Assembly (NCBI GenBank): GCA_025917655.1
Contig: CP084610.1
Coordinates: forward strand, 1,860,001-1,924,000
DNA length: 64,000 nucleotides
Source: Chlorella sorokiniana
Taxonomy: Eukaryota; Chlorophyta; Trebouxiophyceae; Chlorellales; Chlorellaceae
Direction: 5' to 3'
The notes under the pieces were generated by a model that saw only the letters and a list, made by a program, of their open reading frames with translations, did not search any database and was not told where the DNA came from. Made by a program: the position numbers and the translations under genes. Of this stretch, positions 37,201 through 48,871 are shown one piece after another (position 1 is the first letter of the stretch; the number at the start of each line of letters is the position of its first letter).

Positions 37201-38819
37201 GCATCTGCTGCGTCCGCTGCAGGCGCCGCGGCGGCGACGCGCAAACACGACGCCACTGCCGCGCTGCAGCTGGCGCGGGCTGCGGTGGCGGCGCTGGCGC
37301 TGGTGTCGGACGTGGGCTTTGAGGCGGCTGTGCGGTACCTGTCACAGGAGTACTACCACGTGGCCAGCATGGTGAGGAGCTGCCGGGAAGCTGCTGTAGG
37401 ATGCCAGCCGACTGCCAGTCCTGTGGCAAATAGACAATCCTGTGTTGTGCCCTGCTTCCGGGACACGGGGCACGGGCTTGAGTTTCTGCTTGCCTGCGCG
37501 TGCCACGCTCAATGACTGCAGCTGGCGGCCAGCAGCGGCGAGTCCATGCCGCTCACTGCGGGGCTCTTGCAGCGGCTGGCGCAGGCGGCGGGGCAGGCCG
37601 AGGTGCTGGAGGGGGCATACAGGTGGGGCGCCTACCGGCAAGAGCTTGATGCATTGCATGCGTGCAAGTAAGAAGCAGGGCTGCATGCTGTACCGCATGC
37701 CGCAACAAATGGTGGACAGGGCCGGGAGGTGTGCCTCTGGCCATCTGGCAGGCACATATGGTTTTCTCCAGGCAGCTGCTGCTGCGTGCTTCTCACGGCG
37801 CTGGCCCCCCATACCTCCAACAGCCTGGAGGCGGGCGCGCTGACGCGGCACCCCAAGTTTGCCGCGCTGCGCCGCTGCTGCTGGAGCACAGCAGCCGCAC
37901 AGACTTCCACGGCATTGTGTTTGCGCGCACGCGGGAGGCTGTGCGCTCGCTGACTCGCCTGCTTGCAGCCTGCCCAGACCTGCGCTGGCTCGAGGCGAGT
38001 GCATGGGGCGGAGGGGGGCTCGGGGCCGCCCGGTGCTCGCTCCTGCGGGCTGCCCCTTGCCAGGAACGCCGTATGCTGTGCCCGCTGTGCCCGCTGGGGT
38101 CGCCCTCCGCGCTCCCCTTCCCTGTCGTCAACACCAGCTTGACTCTGCAAGGCCAGCGGGTGTGTGCGCCCGCCCCTCTGCGTCCCGCAGGTGTACCGCT
38201 TCATGGGCCACGGCAACCGCCGCGCAGCCGGCGGCGGCATGAGCTCCAAGGAGCAGCAGGCGGTGATGGGCCTCTTCCGCCAGCCGGGCGCGCGCCTGCT
38301 GGTGTCCACCGCCGCGGGGAGGAGGGCATGGATGTGCCGCGCTGCGAGCTGGTTGTGCGATACTCAGCTACGCAGACAGGTGGGGGTGATTGTGTGTGTG
38401 ACCGGGGGCGGGGGAGGGGTCCCGGATGGCTGGGCTGGACGGCTCGTGAGGGTGTGTGCCAGTGCAGGCTTGGTGAAGGAGGTGGCGAGGGTGCGGCTGG
38501 GTTTGGCTGGGCTGGCACAAGAGCTTGTTTGCTCTTGAAAGTGCTACTGGAGAAAGGCGTGAAGATCAAGGTTCCCTGTCTCGTGCACCCCTGTGCTGCT
38601 CCTGCCAAGCCCCACTTCACCCCCACGCCAACGCCCACCCACCCACCGACCCGCAGGCCGCGAGCGCGTGCAGTCGGCGGGCGCGCCCGCAAGCTGGGCA
38701 GCCGCTTCGTGGAGCTCGTGGAGCGCATACCCGCTGAAATGGCCGCCGTGGCCAAGTCGCGGCGGGAGGCCCACAACATGCGGGAGGCTCTACGAGGCTT
38801 AGGCAGCATGCGCATCTAG
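31204..38819 (+). CDS. RIG-I/Dicer-type SF2 helicase with a PHAX-like RNA-binding segment and a long novel N-terminus
   Basis: The ATG at 31204 starts MAGLPEDIARSIDAGVGLSE. About 1000 residues without a known domain follow (Gln-rich around 32340-32720, acidic around 33980-34080). At 34110-34550, LSDEQVADWLMQSLHEQ, NLASKLSRTALWQAYRQVV and ERTRTPGGQFIKLARKM resemble the PHAX RNA-binding fold, whose signature is RRRTPGGVFLxLL. The helicase core follows: LRGYQQRAVQQAAQG, VCPTGSGKTAIAVA (motif I), VLDECHHAQADHSM (motif II), LGLTASPVSR (III), a helical insertion with Ala-rich stretches, DFHGIVFARTREAV (IV), FMGHGNRRAAGGGMSSKEQQ, EEGMDVPRCELVVRYS (V) and ERVQSAGRARKLGSRFVELV (VI). It ends MREALRGLGSMRI, TAG at 38817. 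There is no RNase III, PAZ or RIG-I regulatory domain. Several C/G-run bases appear missing. The 5' part up to about 32.8 kb could be a separate gene. Confidence 0.7.
35786..35823. repeat. ACC trinucleotide microsatellite (helicase intron)
   Basis: About twelve ACC units in the pyrimidine-rich stretch before the exon that encodes VLDECHH. Confidence 0.85.
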
Positions 38820-38969
38820 CACTGGCAGCCATATCGTGCCAGTTGCTGGGTGCAGCATGCTGCCGCCCTTGACCAAATCCTTGCGGTTATGTGTAGGGTA
38901 GGTAGGTCGCCCCTATAGAGGTATTTGTTCCCGCAGCACGCGTTAGCATCTTGATAGGCAGTACAACAT

Positions 38970-38974
38970 TGTAA
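38970..38974 (+). terminator. TGTAA polyadenylation signal of the helicase gene
   Basis: TGTAA lies about 150 bases after the TAG at 38817-38819, a normal distance for a green-algal 3' UTR. Confidence 0.5.
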
Positions 38975-39446
38975 ATCAGTCCTGGCAACCGGGCAAAGCA
39001 ACGCATCAAGGGTGAAGCTGGCAGCGGCGTGTCCTGCTGGCACGCGCTGGCAGCCAACGCAGGCTGGCCCAGGCCTGATGAGCAGCTGACGAGGTTTACA
39101 TAATGGTGTGGGGGATCGCAGCTGCTACAGACGGAGGGTCAGATAGCGGGGCAGGGTTGCCGTTGTTTGGCGCTGTCATTTGTTGGGGTATGGTGTTGAG
39201 GCATAGATGCAAAGCAAAGGAATGCAAAGCAAAGGAAGATGACAGTTCAGAGCGAAACAGGTTGGCTGCAAAATTGAGGAGGGTCGACAGGCACGGGGTC
39301 GCGCATGCCAGTCCATGGCAGGCATCTGAGATGGTACAAGCGGTGCCAGCAACACAGGATGGAAGGCTTCCCTGCCCGGCTCCAAGCACTTGTGGCGCAA
39401 CAGCCTGGCTGCGCAAGCCAGTCAAGCTGGAGACGGGCTTGGGGCT
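38975..39446. other. Convergent intergenic region with a short tandem repeat
   Basis: No coding exon is supported. GCAAAGCAAAG-type units (GCAAAGCAAAGGAAT, then GCAAAGCAAAGGAAG) repeat in tandem at about 39209-39238. The 3' UTR of the polyprenyl synthase gene should fall here. Confidence 0.4.
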
Positions 39447-41571
39447 TCACTTCTTACGGTTGAGCACTCGCTGCGTGAGCTGCACCAGCCCCTCGCGGTG
39501 CTCCTCGGCGTGGCGGCTGGCGGGCGGCGACAGGGCGCGCACCGCCGCCGCCGCCTCCTCGGCGTGGAAGGCCGCCAGCTGGCGCGTGCGCTGCAGCCCG
39601 GCGGACGCCGCCACCAGCTGCTGCGCCGCTTCCACGTCGCCCTCCTGCAGCCCAGGCAGGCAGGCGGGCATCCAGCAGGTGAAGCAGGTTTTAACGATAA
39701 CCCCAGCATGTGTGTGTGTTGGGGGAGGGCGGCCGGGCCGCCGCTTGCGACAGTCGGTGGCCTCCTCGCGCTCCCAGCTCTCACACCGCGCAAGCAGCGG
39801 CGGCGCAAGCAGCGGCGGCGCTGGACGCAGCACCCGGCCCTTGCAGCAGCAGCAGCAGCAGCATGCGACCGCAGACGGCAACCCTCCGCGGCAGCGGCGA
39901 CAGCAAACTGCGGTGGCGGTCAGTTCACCTCCTTGAAACGGCGCTGGATCATGGGCAGCAGCTCGGGGTGCTCCTCGGCCGCATACAGCACGGGGGCAGT
40001 GGCCAGGCCCGACTGCAGGTCGTTCAGCGCAGGCTTGCCCATCTCGGAGGCTGCAATGGACGGGAGGGGGATGTGGGGGGTTCGTTGCTGGGCATGCTGC
40101 GTGTTGATGTGAGCAGCGCCGCACAGGCGCAAGGACATGATGAAGAGACCACGACCCTTCATCAACCAAAATCTAATGCTTCAAAGAACACGGATGTCAC
40201 GCCGTTGCGTTTCTGCCCACCCGTGCACGTGTAGTCCATGACGTCGTCGACCAGCTGGAAAGCGAGGCCCACGTGGCGCCCGTACTCCCCAGCGGCGGCG
40301 CAGTCGGCGGCGGCGTGCCCCCAGCACCGCCACGGCGCGGCAGGAGTGGGCCATGAGGGAGGCGGTCTTGCAGTGCGTCTTGCGCAGGTAGTGGTCCATC
40401 GAGGCGGCCTCCTCGGCGTCGGCGGTGAGCTGCACCCGGTGGGGGAAGAGGGAACAGGTTGCCGAGCGGTGGTGGGGGTGGGGTGGGGCAGGATGGAATG
40501 GGGGAGCATTTGAAGGAGCGGTGGTGGGGACGGGGTGGGAGGAGAGGCGGACGGCCAGGTGGGGTGGGTGGGTGGCGAGCAGCCTTTGCGTGCCCTCACA
40601 TGCCGCACTGCTCGCTCACGCCAGCAGCCGTGCGAGCATGCAGCCGCGGCGGGCAAAACATTCGGCCGTCATCCATCACATGCACGAAATTTCTCAAACG
40701 CAGACAGCTGCCGCAGGCACCTCCACACGAGAAGCCGCTGCGTCCCCTTCACACCCTCCCACCACCCCTCCAGCCACCTGCAGTATCTCGCCCGCCACCA
40801 GGTGCTCCAGCGACTGGCTCATCAGCATGATGGCCTCAGGGTTGCGCAGCGAGGCCAGGGACACGGAGGCGCGGGCCAGCAGGAAGTCGCCCGCCAGGAT
40901 GGCCACCTGGATTTTTTTGTAATGGGGGGGATCTGTCAGTTTTGAGTGTGTTGCAGGGTGGGTGGGGGTGGGGTGAGCGCACCCCACCGAACCGAGGGGG
41001 AGATGGTGGGGAGAGGGCAGGGCAGAGGTGAGGTTTGGTGATGCCCAGCTGGAGCGCTGCGCTGGCGCCACAGCCGCTGCCGCCAGCACCACCCGCAGGC
41101 AAAGCGCAGCGTGCTGCCGCCCAGGGCACACCCAGCGCCGCCGCCATCACGCCCCCACCTTGTTGCCAAACACGGCGTTGAGGCTCTTCTTGCCGCGCCG
41201 CGTGCCCGCCGAGTCGATCACATCGTCGTGCAGCAGCGAGGCGACGTGGATGAGCTCTGTGATTTCCGCGATGCGCTGCTGCCGCCGCCGCGCGTCGGGC
41301 GGGTGCTGCGCGGGCGGCGCCGCGTCGACGGTGAGGTGCTCCAGGGTGGGGGGCTGGGGGCCAGCGCGGAGGCCATGAGCAGCAGCATGGTGGAGCGCAG
41401 GCGCTTGCCCTCCGCGCCCGCCCGGAAGAAGTAGTCGGGCGCGCTCCAGGGCCGGGATTTCGGTGAAAATGTCGCGGCGCAGGCGCTCCGTCACGCAGTC
41501 AATCTCCTCCCGCACCAGCGCAAAGGCGTCCAGCGCCTGGTCCGCTGGGCTGCCGGCCGCGGCTTGCGCCC

Positions 41572-41608
<37 letters not shown>

Positions 41609-41957
41609 GGGCGGGGGCCACCGCCGGCGCCGCCGCCGCGGGCTCCAGCGACGCGCCGCTGCGCGAGGCAAACTGCCGCCAGAGCGCTGGGGCTGCTGCT
41701 GCTGGTGCGGCTAGCCCTTGGAAAGCAGGCAAGCCTACATGTTGGATTTGTCGAAGGGAAGGCAATGGAAAACAATGCCACACAAGCGATGCGGCTGGGC
41801 GGCTGGGTGGCTGGGCGGCGGGCCAGGAGCCACTGGGCTTGCCCGGCACCTGGGCCCACAACCCTTTGACTGGCTCACCTGATAGACTTCCCTCTGTGCT
41901 TAGCAACGCCGATAGGCGTGCTAGTCGGCCCAGTTGGACGCCTGCTCGCCAGAACAT
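39447..41957 (-). CDS. Long-chain polyprenyl (solanesyl-type) diphosphate synthase
   Basis: The ATG at 41957 gives MFWRAGVQLGRLARLSALLS, an amphipathic organelle-targeting start, followed after an intron by ALWRQFASRSGASLEPAAA and a Gln run. The catalytic part has AFALVREEIDCVTERLRRDI, DYFFRAGAEGKRLRSTMLLL, ELIHVASLLHDDVIDSAGT (first Asp-rich motif DDxxD), RRGKKSLNAVFGNKV, AILAGDFLLARASVSLASL, LVAGEILQ, HYLRKTHCKTASLMAHSC, LAFQLVDDVMDYT (second Asp-rich motif) and GKPALNDLQSGLATAPVLYA, ending LVQLTQRVLNRKK before TGA at 39447-39449. The enzyme lengthens an allylic diphosphate with IPP to make the side chain of ubiquinone or plastoquinone; the leader suggests mitochondria. Bases appear missing at the GGG of 41437-41439 and the G run 41356-41360. 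Confidence 0.88.
41572..41606 (-). repeat. Coding CAG repeat (poly-Gln)
   Basis: About eleven CAG codons (GCT on the plus strand) encode a Gln run in the variable N-terminal region of the polyprenyl synthase. It is likely length-variable between strains. Confidence 0.85.
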
Positions 41958-42612
41958 AGCTGTATCCCTCAAGGAGAGCGGTGCAGGACCCGACGGAGGT
42001 TGATCGGTTTGAAATTGACACGCAGGGATCGCAAGTGACAGTCACAAGTCAGCACGACAGGACGGCCAGGGCGCGACAGCAGCAAAAACACAAGTGCGAT
42101 CACAGCGTCTGAGAGGCTCTAAATAAGGTCTTATAAGATCAGGGATAGCCGTAATCCAATGGATTGTTGGGGAAATAGCTTGCAGTCGCTGGGCAGCACA
42201 TGCCTGCCACGCCAGTTCCAGGGTCGGTCGGCCCAGCGAAAGTGTGGGCTGCAGCCTGTCCCGGCCTCTTTCCTGACTGCAGGTGCTCGGCACGTAGCGG
42301 TCAGCGAGTAAACGTGAGTGCAAGCTGAGGGGCTGAGCATGCCGCACCGTCGCAGCCTTGCTGCCTTGCACGGGGAAGCCATGTGCTATGTTCGGGCGAT
42401 GTGCAGCTTATCTGTGGCAGCTTCTTCGCTCGGCTTGGGACCATGCTGCCAATAGGCCGCATCACCTGCGCCTAAGGGTGCAAGGGCGCCGGCAGGCCTC
42501 AGCAGGGTGCTGCAGGCGGCCTAAGCGTTGTGAATAAGCACCAAGATGGGCAGTATGGGCCGGAGGGCTCACGCAGCCTGCTGCCTGTGCCGCCCCCTTG
42601 CCGCCGCCGCAG
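41958..42612. promoter_or_regulatory. Divergent promoter region, polyprenyl synthase / RPS2
   Basis: About 650 bases separate the two ATGs. The centre (42100-42200) is AT-richer, with TCTAAATAAGG and TTATAAGA stretches that could serve as core promoter elements. No exon is supported. Confidence 0.4.
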
Positions 42613-45158
<2,546 letters not shown>

Positions 45159-45289
45159 GCGCCCCGCCCGCAGCCGCGGCTGCGGCATGCTGGGCGCACG
45201 CTGTCAATGGAGCTTGGACTCAGCTGGGGCGGATGATGGGCAGGGAAGTCGCTGCCTGCCTTCCTGTGAGCTTCTTGCAGCTCCCATGC

Positions 45290-45294
45290 TGTAA
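45290..45294 (+). terminator. TGTAA polyadenylation signal of RPS2
   Basis: TGTAA lies about 130 bases after the RPS2 stop. Confidence 0.5.
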
Positions 45295-45908
45295 CTTATA
45301 CCTCTCTGAAAGCGCATGGTTGCTCTGGTAGCGGTAAGCGATTCGGGCAAGGAAGGGTAGGGCAAGATGGGGGCGCAAAGTTTCGTGGCAGTAGTAGCCG
45401 AGGACATTGTGATGTGGGCTTTCGAGCTGGTGCGCCCCTGCTGGGCCTGCTGGGCTCCAGCCGCTCGTTAGGCGTTCATGCAAGGAAGGGTGTCATTGTT
45501 CAATTTCTTCGACTATACGCGCACTCCGTCGATCTTTTACACAATTCTGTGTTCAAACAGGCTGTTAGGGTTGCAAAAGGGGCCTTTGGAGGTGTCGCTG
45601 CAGTGCTGCATGGGAATGCGCAGCGTGCACAGCGCTGTCGCGCGCGACATTACGCGCCCTGGCTGTATATAGCCAGCATCGAACCTGCATTTTTGCTTTT
45701 CTCGGATGCATTTATTCTTATTCACTTTCACAACTAATTAACAACCTCGTTGGTGCTTATCGCGCCAATCAAGCAAGAGTGCCCGGGCGGGCGCGAGCGG
45801 GGACCTAGCAGCGGTGATAACGTGCATTGCACCCCTCCCCCTGTATAAGTCACACTTTGCTTCATCAATCATGGCAAGCCCGTCCGCGCGTGACGAAGAC
45901 CCCGCAAG

Positions 45909-45946
45909 GTGACCCGCGGGATTTTGAGTGACCCGCGGACTTTTGA
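45909..45946. repeat. Two tandem 19-bp direct repeats
   Basis: GTGACCCGCGG, two variable bases and TTTTGA occur twice head to tail at 45909-45927 and 45928-45946, differing only in the two variable bases. They lie about 120 bases before the ATG of the intronless ORF. Confidence 0.8.
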
Positions 45947-45984
45947 GTGAGCGCAGTGCGCTTTGCGGGACATTGCAGGACATC

Positions 45985-46004
45985 GCGGGATAAATGTATC
46001 CCGC
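45985..46004. repeat. Perfect 8-bp inverted repeat, 4-base loop
   Basis: GCGGGATA and TATCCCGC flank AATG. A related TTGCGGGA at 45964-45971 can pair with TCCCGCAA at 45999-46006, so two alternative hairpins share the right arm. It could be a protein-binding site or a transposon-related end. Confidence 0.8.
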
Positions 46005-46068
46005 AATATTGCGCGGTATTTGAGATCAACAAGTGCTCTTCCCCGCTTGCAGGAACGAGCCCAGGCTG

Positions 46069-47259
46069 ATGCGCCCAGTGGCAGCACATCCCGCCAGCGC
46101 CATGCCAGTCTTCAGGGGCATGGCTGGGCTGGCCCCGAGGGCACTGTATCGCAGGTCCGCGTCGTACATGAACAGAAAACTCAAAGCACGAGATCCCAAG
46201 CCCGCTCCCACAGTGAAGGACCTGGCGGAGGTCGTGGAGCACGCCATGGCCAAGCTGCAGCAGTCAGTGTCCGTCTTCCCAGACGGGTTCATCAGGGACA
46301 TTGCCATCGTGGTGGCGGGATCAACAGTCAACAGCAGCACCCTTGTCCTGCACACATCCCAGACCGGCGCGCTGGACGACATCCTGGATGCAGTGGTGCC
46401 CAACATGCTGCAGGCGCTGGACACAGCCGCTCAACAGCCTGCTACCGCTACCGCCACAGCCACCACTGCCACCGCCATTGCTACCACCGCCACCGCCATC
46501 GCTGCCACCGCCAATGCCACCACCACCACCGCCACCGCCACCGCCACCGCTGCCACCGCCAATGCCACCACCACCGCTGCCACCGCCAATGCCACCGCTA
46601 CGGCTGCCACCGCCACACCGCCAGCAAATCCGGCGGCGCCGGCGGATACGCTGGTTGTTGCCAGGCAGACGGCGCTTGGCGTCCTGAAGAAGCCCGAAGA
46701 GCTATGCAAGGGAGACCTGTTGACGTTCGAGGCGTACAAGCACAACAAAGACGACCATGGCGGGATGGTCCTCAACGCCTGGGTGCGCTACCTGGTCTAC
46801 GGGCCCAACGGCAAAGGACGCCTTAACAACCTTGCCACCAATGACGAGCTGAGGGCCGAGTTCATAAGCAAGGTTGGATGCCCCGCTGGCGTGGAGCTAC
46901 CGAGGAGAAATATGGGCAAGCTGTGGCGAACCTGGTGGCAAGATCACGAGGAGTACCGCCGCAGCGTGTTTGAAAAGTTTGTGGCCAGGGTGCTGGAGGA
47001 CGTGAGAACGGCGCGCGAGCGCCAGTCAGGAGATCAACCCGGGCCTCAACCGATGTCGCCAGATCAAGGGCACAACCAAGATGATGTTGTACGGCGCGTC
47101 GACCTGATGCAAAGCTCGGATGACGAGGTGCATGATGAGGCGCATGCCATGGATGAGCCGCCAGATGATGCGGGGGTGAGGGCGAGGACGGAGGCCGCAG
47201 CCCCAAGCGCCAGCGCACCGACGACACAGCGGCCGCCGGCGAGAGCGCTCCCCTGCTAG
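46069..47259 (+). CDS. Unknown intronless protein with Ala/Thr repeat region
   Basis: An uninterrupted frame of 396 residues (ATG at 46069, TAG at 47257) is odd among genes split every 100-300 bases. Residues 1-125 include MPVFRGMAGLAPRALYRRSA and VKDLAEVVEHAMAKLQQSVS. Residues 125-190 are a run of Ala-Thr-Ala-Asn repeats. Residues 195-320 look like a folded, basic domain: TLVVARQTALGVLKKPEELC, FEAYKHNKDDHGGMVLNAWV, RYLVYGPNGKGRLNNLATND, AGVELPRRNMGKLWRTWWQD and YRRSVFEKFVARVLEDVRTA. The tail is acidic then Pro/Ala-rich. I recognise no family. A possible acceptor (CTTGCAG at 46051) just before the ATG means an upstream exon cannot be excluded. Short repeats just upstream and the lower GC suggest a lineage-specific or mobile-element-associated gene. 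Confidence 0.5.
   Translation: MRPVAAHPASAMPVFRGMAGLAPRALYRRSASYMNRKLKARDPKPAPTVKDLAEVVEHAMAKLQQSVSVFPDGFIRDIAIVVAGSTVNSSTLVLHTSQTGALDDILDAVVPNMLQALDTAAQQPATATATATTATAIATTATAIAATANATTTTATATATAATANATTTAATANATATAATATPPANPAAPADTLVVARQTALGVLKKPEELCKGDLLTFEAYKHNKDDHGGMVLNAWVRYLVYGPNGKGRLNNLATNDELRAEFISKVGCPAGVELPRRNMGKLWRTWWQDHEEYRRSVFEKFVARVLEDVRTARERQSGDQPGPQPMSPDQGHNQDDVVRRVDLMQSSDDEVHDEAHAMDEPPDDAGVRARTEAAAPSASAPTTQRPPARALPC
46436..46620 (+). repeat. GCCACC/GCCATT-type coding minisatellite
   Basis: A run of imperfect 6- and 12-base units (GCCACC, GCCACCACC, GCCAATGCC) encodes the Ala/Thr/Asn region of the intronless ORF. The register slips in several places, as expected of replication slippage. 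Confidence 0.85.
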
Positions 47260-48164
47260 CGCTGAGGCGCGCCTGGCAGAGTCTGCCAGCACAGCGCTCA
47301 ACCGCTTGCTGCATGGCGGCCCTGCTGCCCAGCTGAGGCTGCTGTCGGTGTCGGGCCTGGCTGGGCCTGCGCTCCAGGTGCGGTGTTTACCGCCCTGCTG
47401 CCTGTGCTGCTTGCTAGGGTAGGCAGCAGATCTGCTCTCTAGAAAAGTGCAGGTGCTGATGCACCACCTGCTTAGTGCCCGCCTTGCAGGAGGTCGTCAG
47501 GCTGTTGGACAGCACCAGCAACCCACCTGTCGAGGGTGCGCTTGCACTGGACATGGCGAAGGAGGCAGCACGGGCCGCCCTGGAGGCTGGCTGGGGCTCC
47601 GCCGCTGCCTCCGCCGTCTGGGCAGAGCTGGAGGCGCGCTATGCCCTGTTTGTGGAGGTGGCCGCTGCCCCCCACCCCCTTCACCCGGTGCTGGGATTCC
47701 AAGCCTCGAGCTGAGGCAGCAAGCTGCAGAGCGCCTCGCCCTCGCAGCGGCAGCGTCCGGTGCTGATGCCGACGCGGCGATGCTGGCTGCCATGAAGGGG
47801 CTGCTGGTGGCGTTGCCCTATGGAGCCTGCCCTGGGCTGCTGGTGAGCTGCTGCAGTTGGTTCAACACCGATGCATGCCGCTGGCGTACTCCAAGGATAG
47901 CTGGTCCCTGCACGAATGGCAGCGCAGCGCGCCCAGCACGCCTCCCGGGAGCCGGGAAGCCACACGCCGTCGGTTCACCACATCGCACCCGTGTGCCGCT
48001 GACGCCAACTTGCAACTTGCTCCCTGCTGCAGAATCGCTTCATGGGGAGGTGGCCTGATCTGCCAAGAGAGCGGCGGCAGGGGCTGTTCGACGCCGCCCT
48101 GCTGGCGGTGGCAGGGGGCCGGTGGCAGGGCCTGCCTCAGCGCCTGGCGGCGGCGCTGTCCTGA
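47260..48164 (+). CDS. Helical protein exons, possibly the C-terminus of the preceding gene
   Basis: Three stretches read as spliced coding DNA: LAESASTALNRLLHGGPAAQ with LRLLSVSGLAGPALQ ending at a GT at 47378; then from 47490 EVVRLLDSTSNPPVEGALAL, DMAKEAARAALEAGWGSAAA and LELRQQAAERLALAAAASGA with MKGLLVALPYGACPGLL before GTGAGC at 47842; then from about 48034 NRFMGRWPDLPRERRQGLFD with AALLAVAGGRWQGLPQRLAA and TGA at 48162. The product is all helical, Ala/Leu-rich, without a recognised domain. The first exon would follow the intronless ORF if two bases were missing near 47255, so both may be one gene. Otherwise it is a separate small gene without a visible start. Confidence 0.4.
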
Positions 48165-48871
48165 ATAGCAGCACCGCAGCAGAGGTGAATGGCCTCGAAA
48201 AGCATGTCGATCCCCCGCCATTATGCCTCGATGTGCCCTGCTGCCGCAGCCATTAGCAGGCGCAAGCCAGCTCACAGCCTTCCAGCCGGTGGCTCCTGTC
48301 CCCGCGCCCTTCCCCACGCACCTCACACCATCATTCCTTCAGTCTTACCTGCCGCATTATCTTCTGTCTAGCTGTGGGATCGATGACGGGACAGCACGGC
48401 TAGATGTGCTCAACTCATCTGTCTTCTTTCCTTGGGGCATGTCGCTCGGACCCTGCCTTCCCAAGTTGCTGCTGATTTGGGCATTCATGGGACCCCTGAA
48501 CCCCTGGGCCATTCTGTTGTTATAGATCTAAAACACACACAAAGATGGGATTCGCTGAGCGCAGGCCCTCTCAGCATAGCTTGGGTGCTCACGCGACGTC
48601 TGCAGGCCTGCAGCAGGGCTGACGTCATTGTTGTCCACGGCAGTGCCTTCCGGATACATGGCAGGCAGCAGCCAATCCAGATTATTTTCTGGAATCAGTG
48701 ACTGTGTTCGACGCGGCGTGATGGGTGGGAGAAACAGCCCCCGGGCCTGCAGAAAGCTGACGCCGAGCCTTCCGCGGCAACGGCCGCTGCTGCGCTGGCC
48801 ATGCTGAGGTGCGGCAAGTAGGGAGATGGGGTCGGAGCCCGCACCAGGGCTTTGACTCAGCTTTCAGTTCC
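48165..48871. other. Intergenic region, nothing recognised
   Basis: About 700 bases between the helical exons and the ILKAP-like gene. GC content is lower around 48350-48700. I see no supported exon, RNA gene or repeat. The promoter of the downstream phosphatase should lie near 48700-48870. Confidence 0.4.

Larger units (their letters stand above)
45295..46068. other. Low-GC intergenic segment with repeats upstream of an intronless ORF
   Basis: The stretch from about 45480 to 46030 is far less GC-rich than the genes on either side. It holds a short palindrome (TGGCTGTATATAGCCA, about 45659-45674), a TATAAG at about 45843, the 19-bp direct repeat and the inverted repeat listed separately. No exon with a recognisable family was found. 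Confidence 0.55.

Noticed and set aside
46431-46775. Minus-strand Val/Ala repeat open frame
   Set aside because: It is the complement of the Ala/Thr repeat of the intronless ORF and carries no independent signal.
45159-48164. Retroelement or virus-like insertion
   Set aside because: No reverse transcriptase, integrase, capsid or long terminal repeat was seen. The short repeats alone do not support one.
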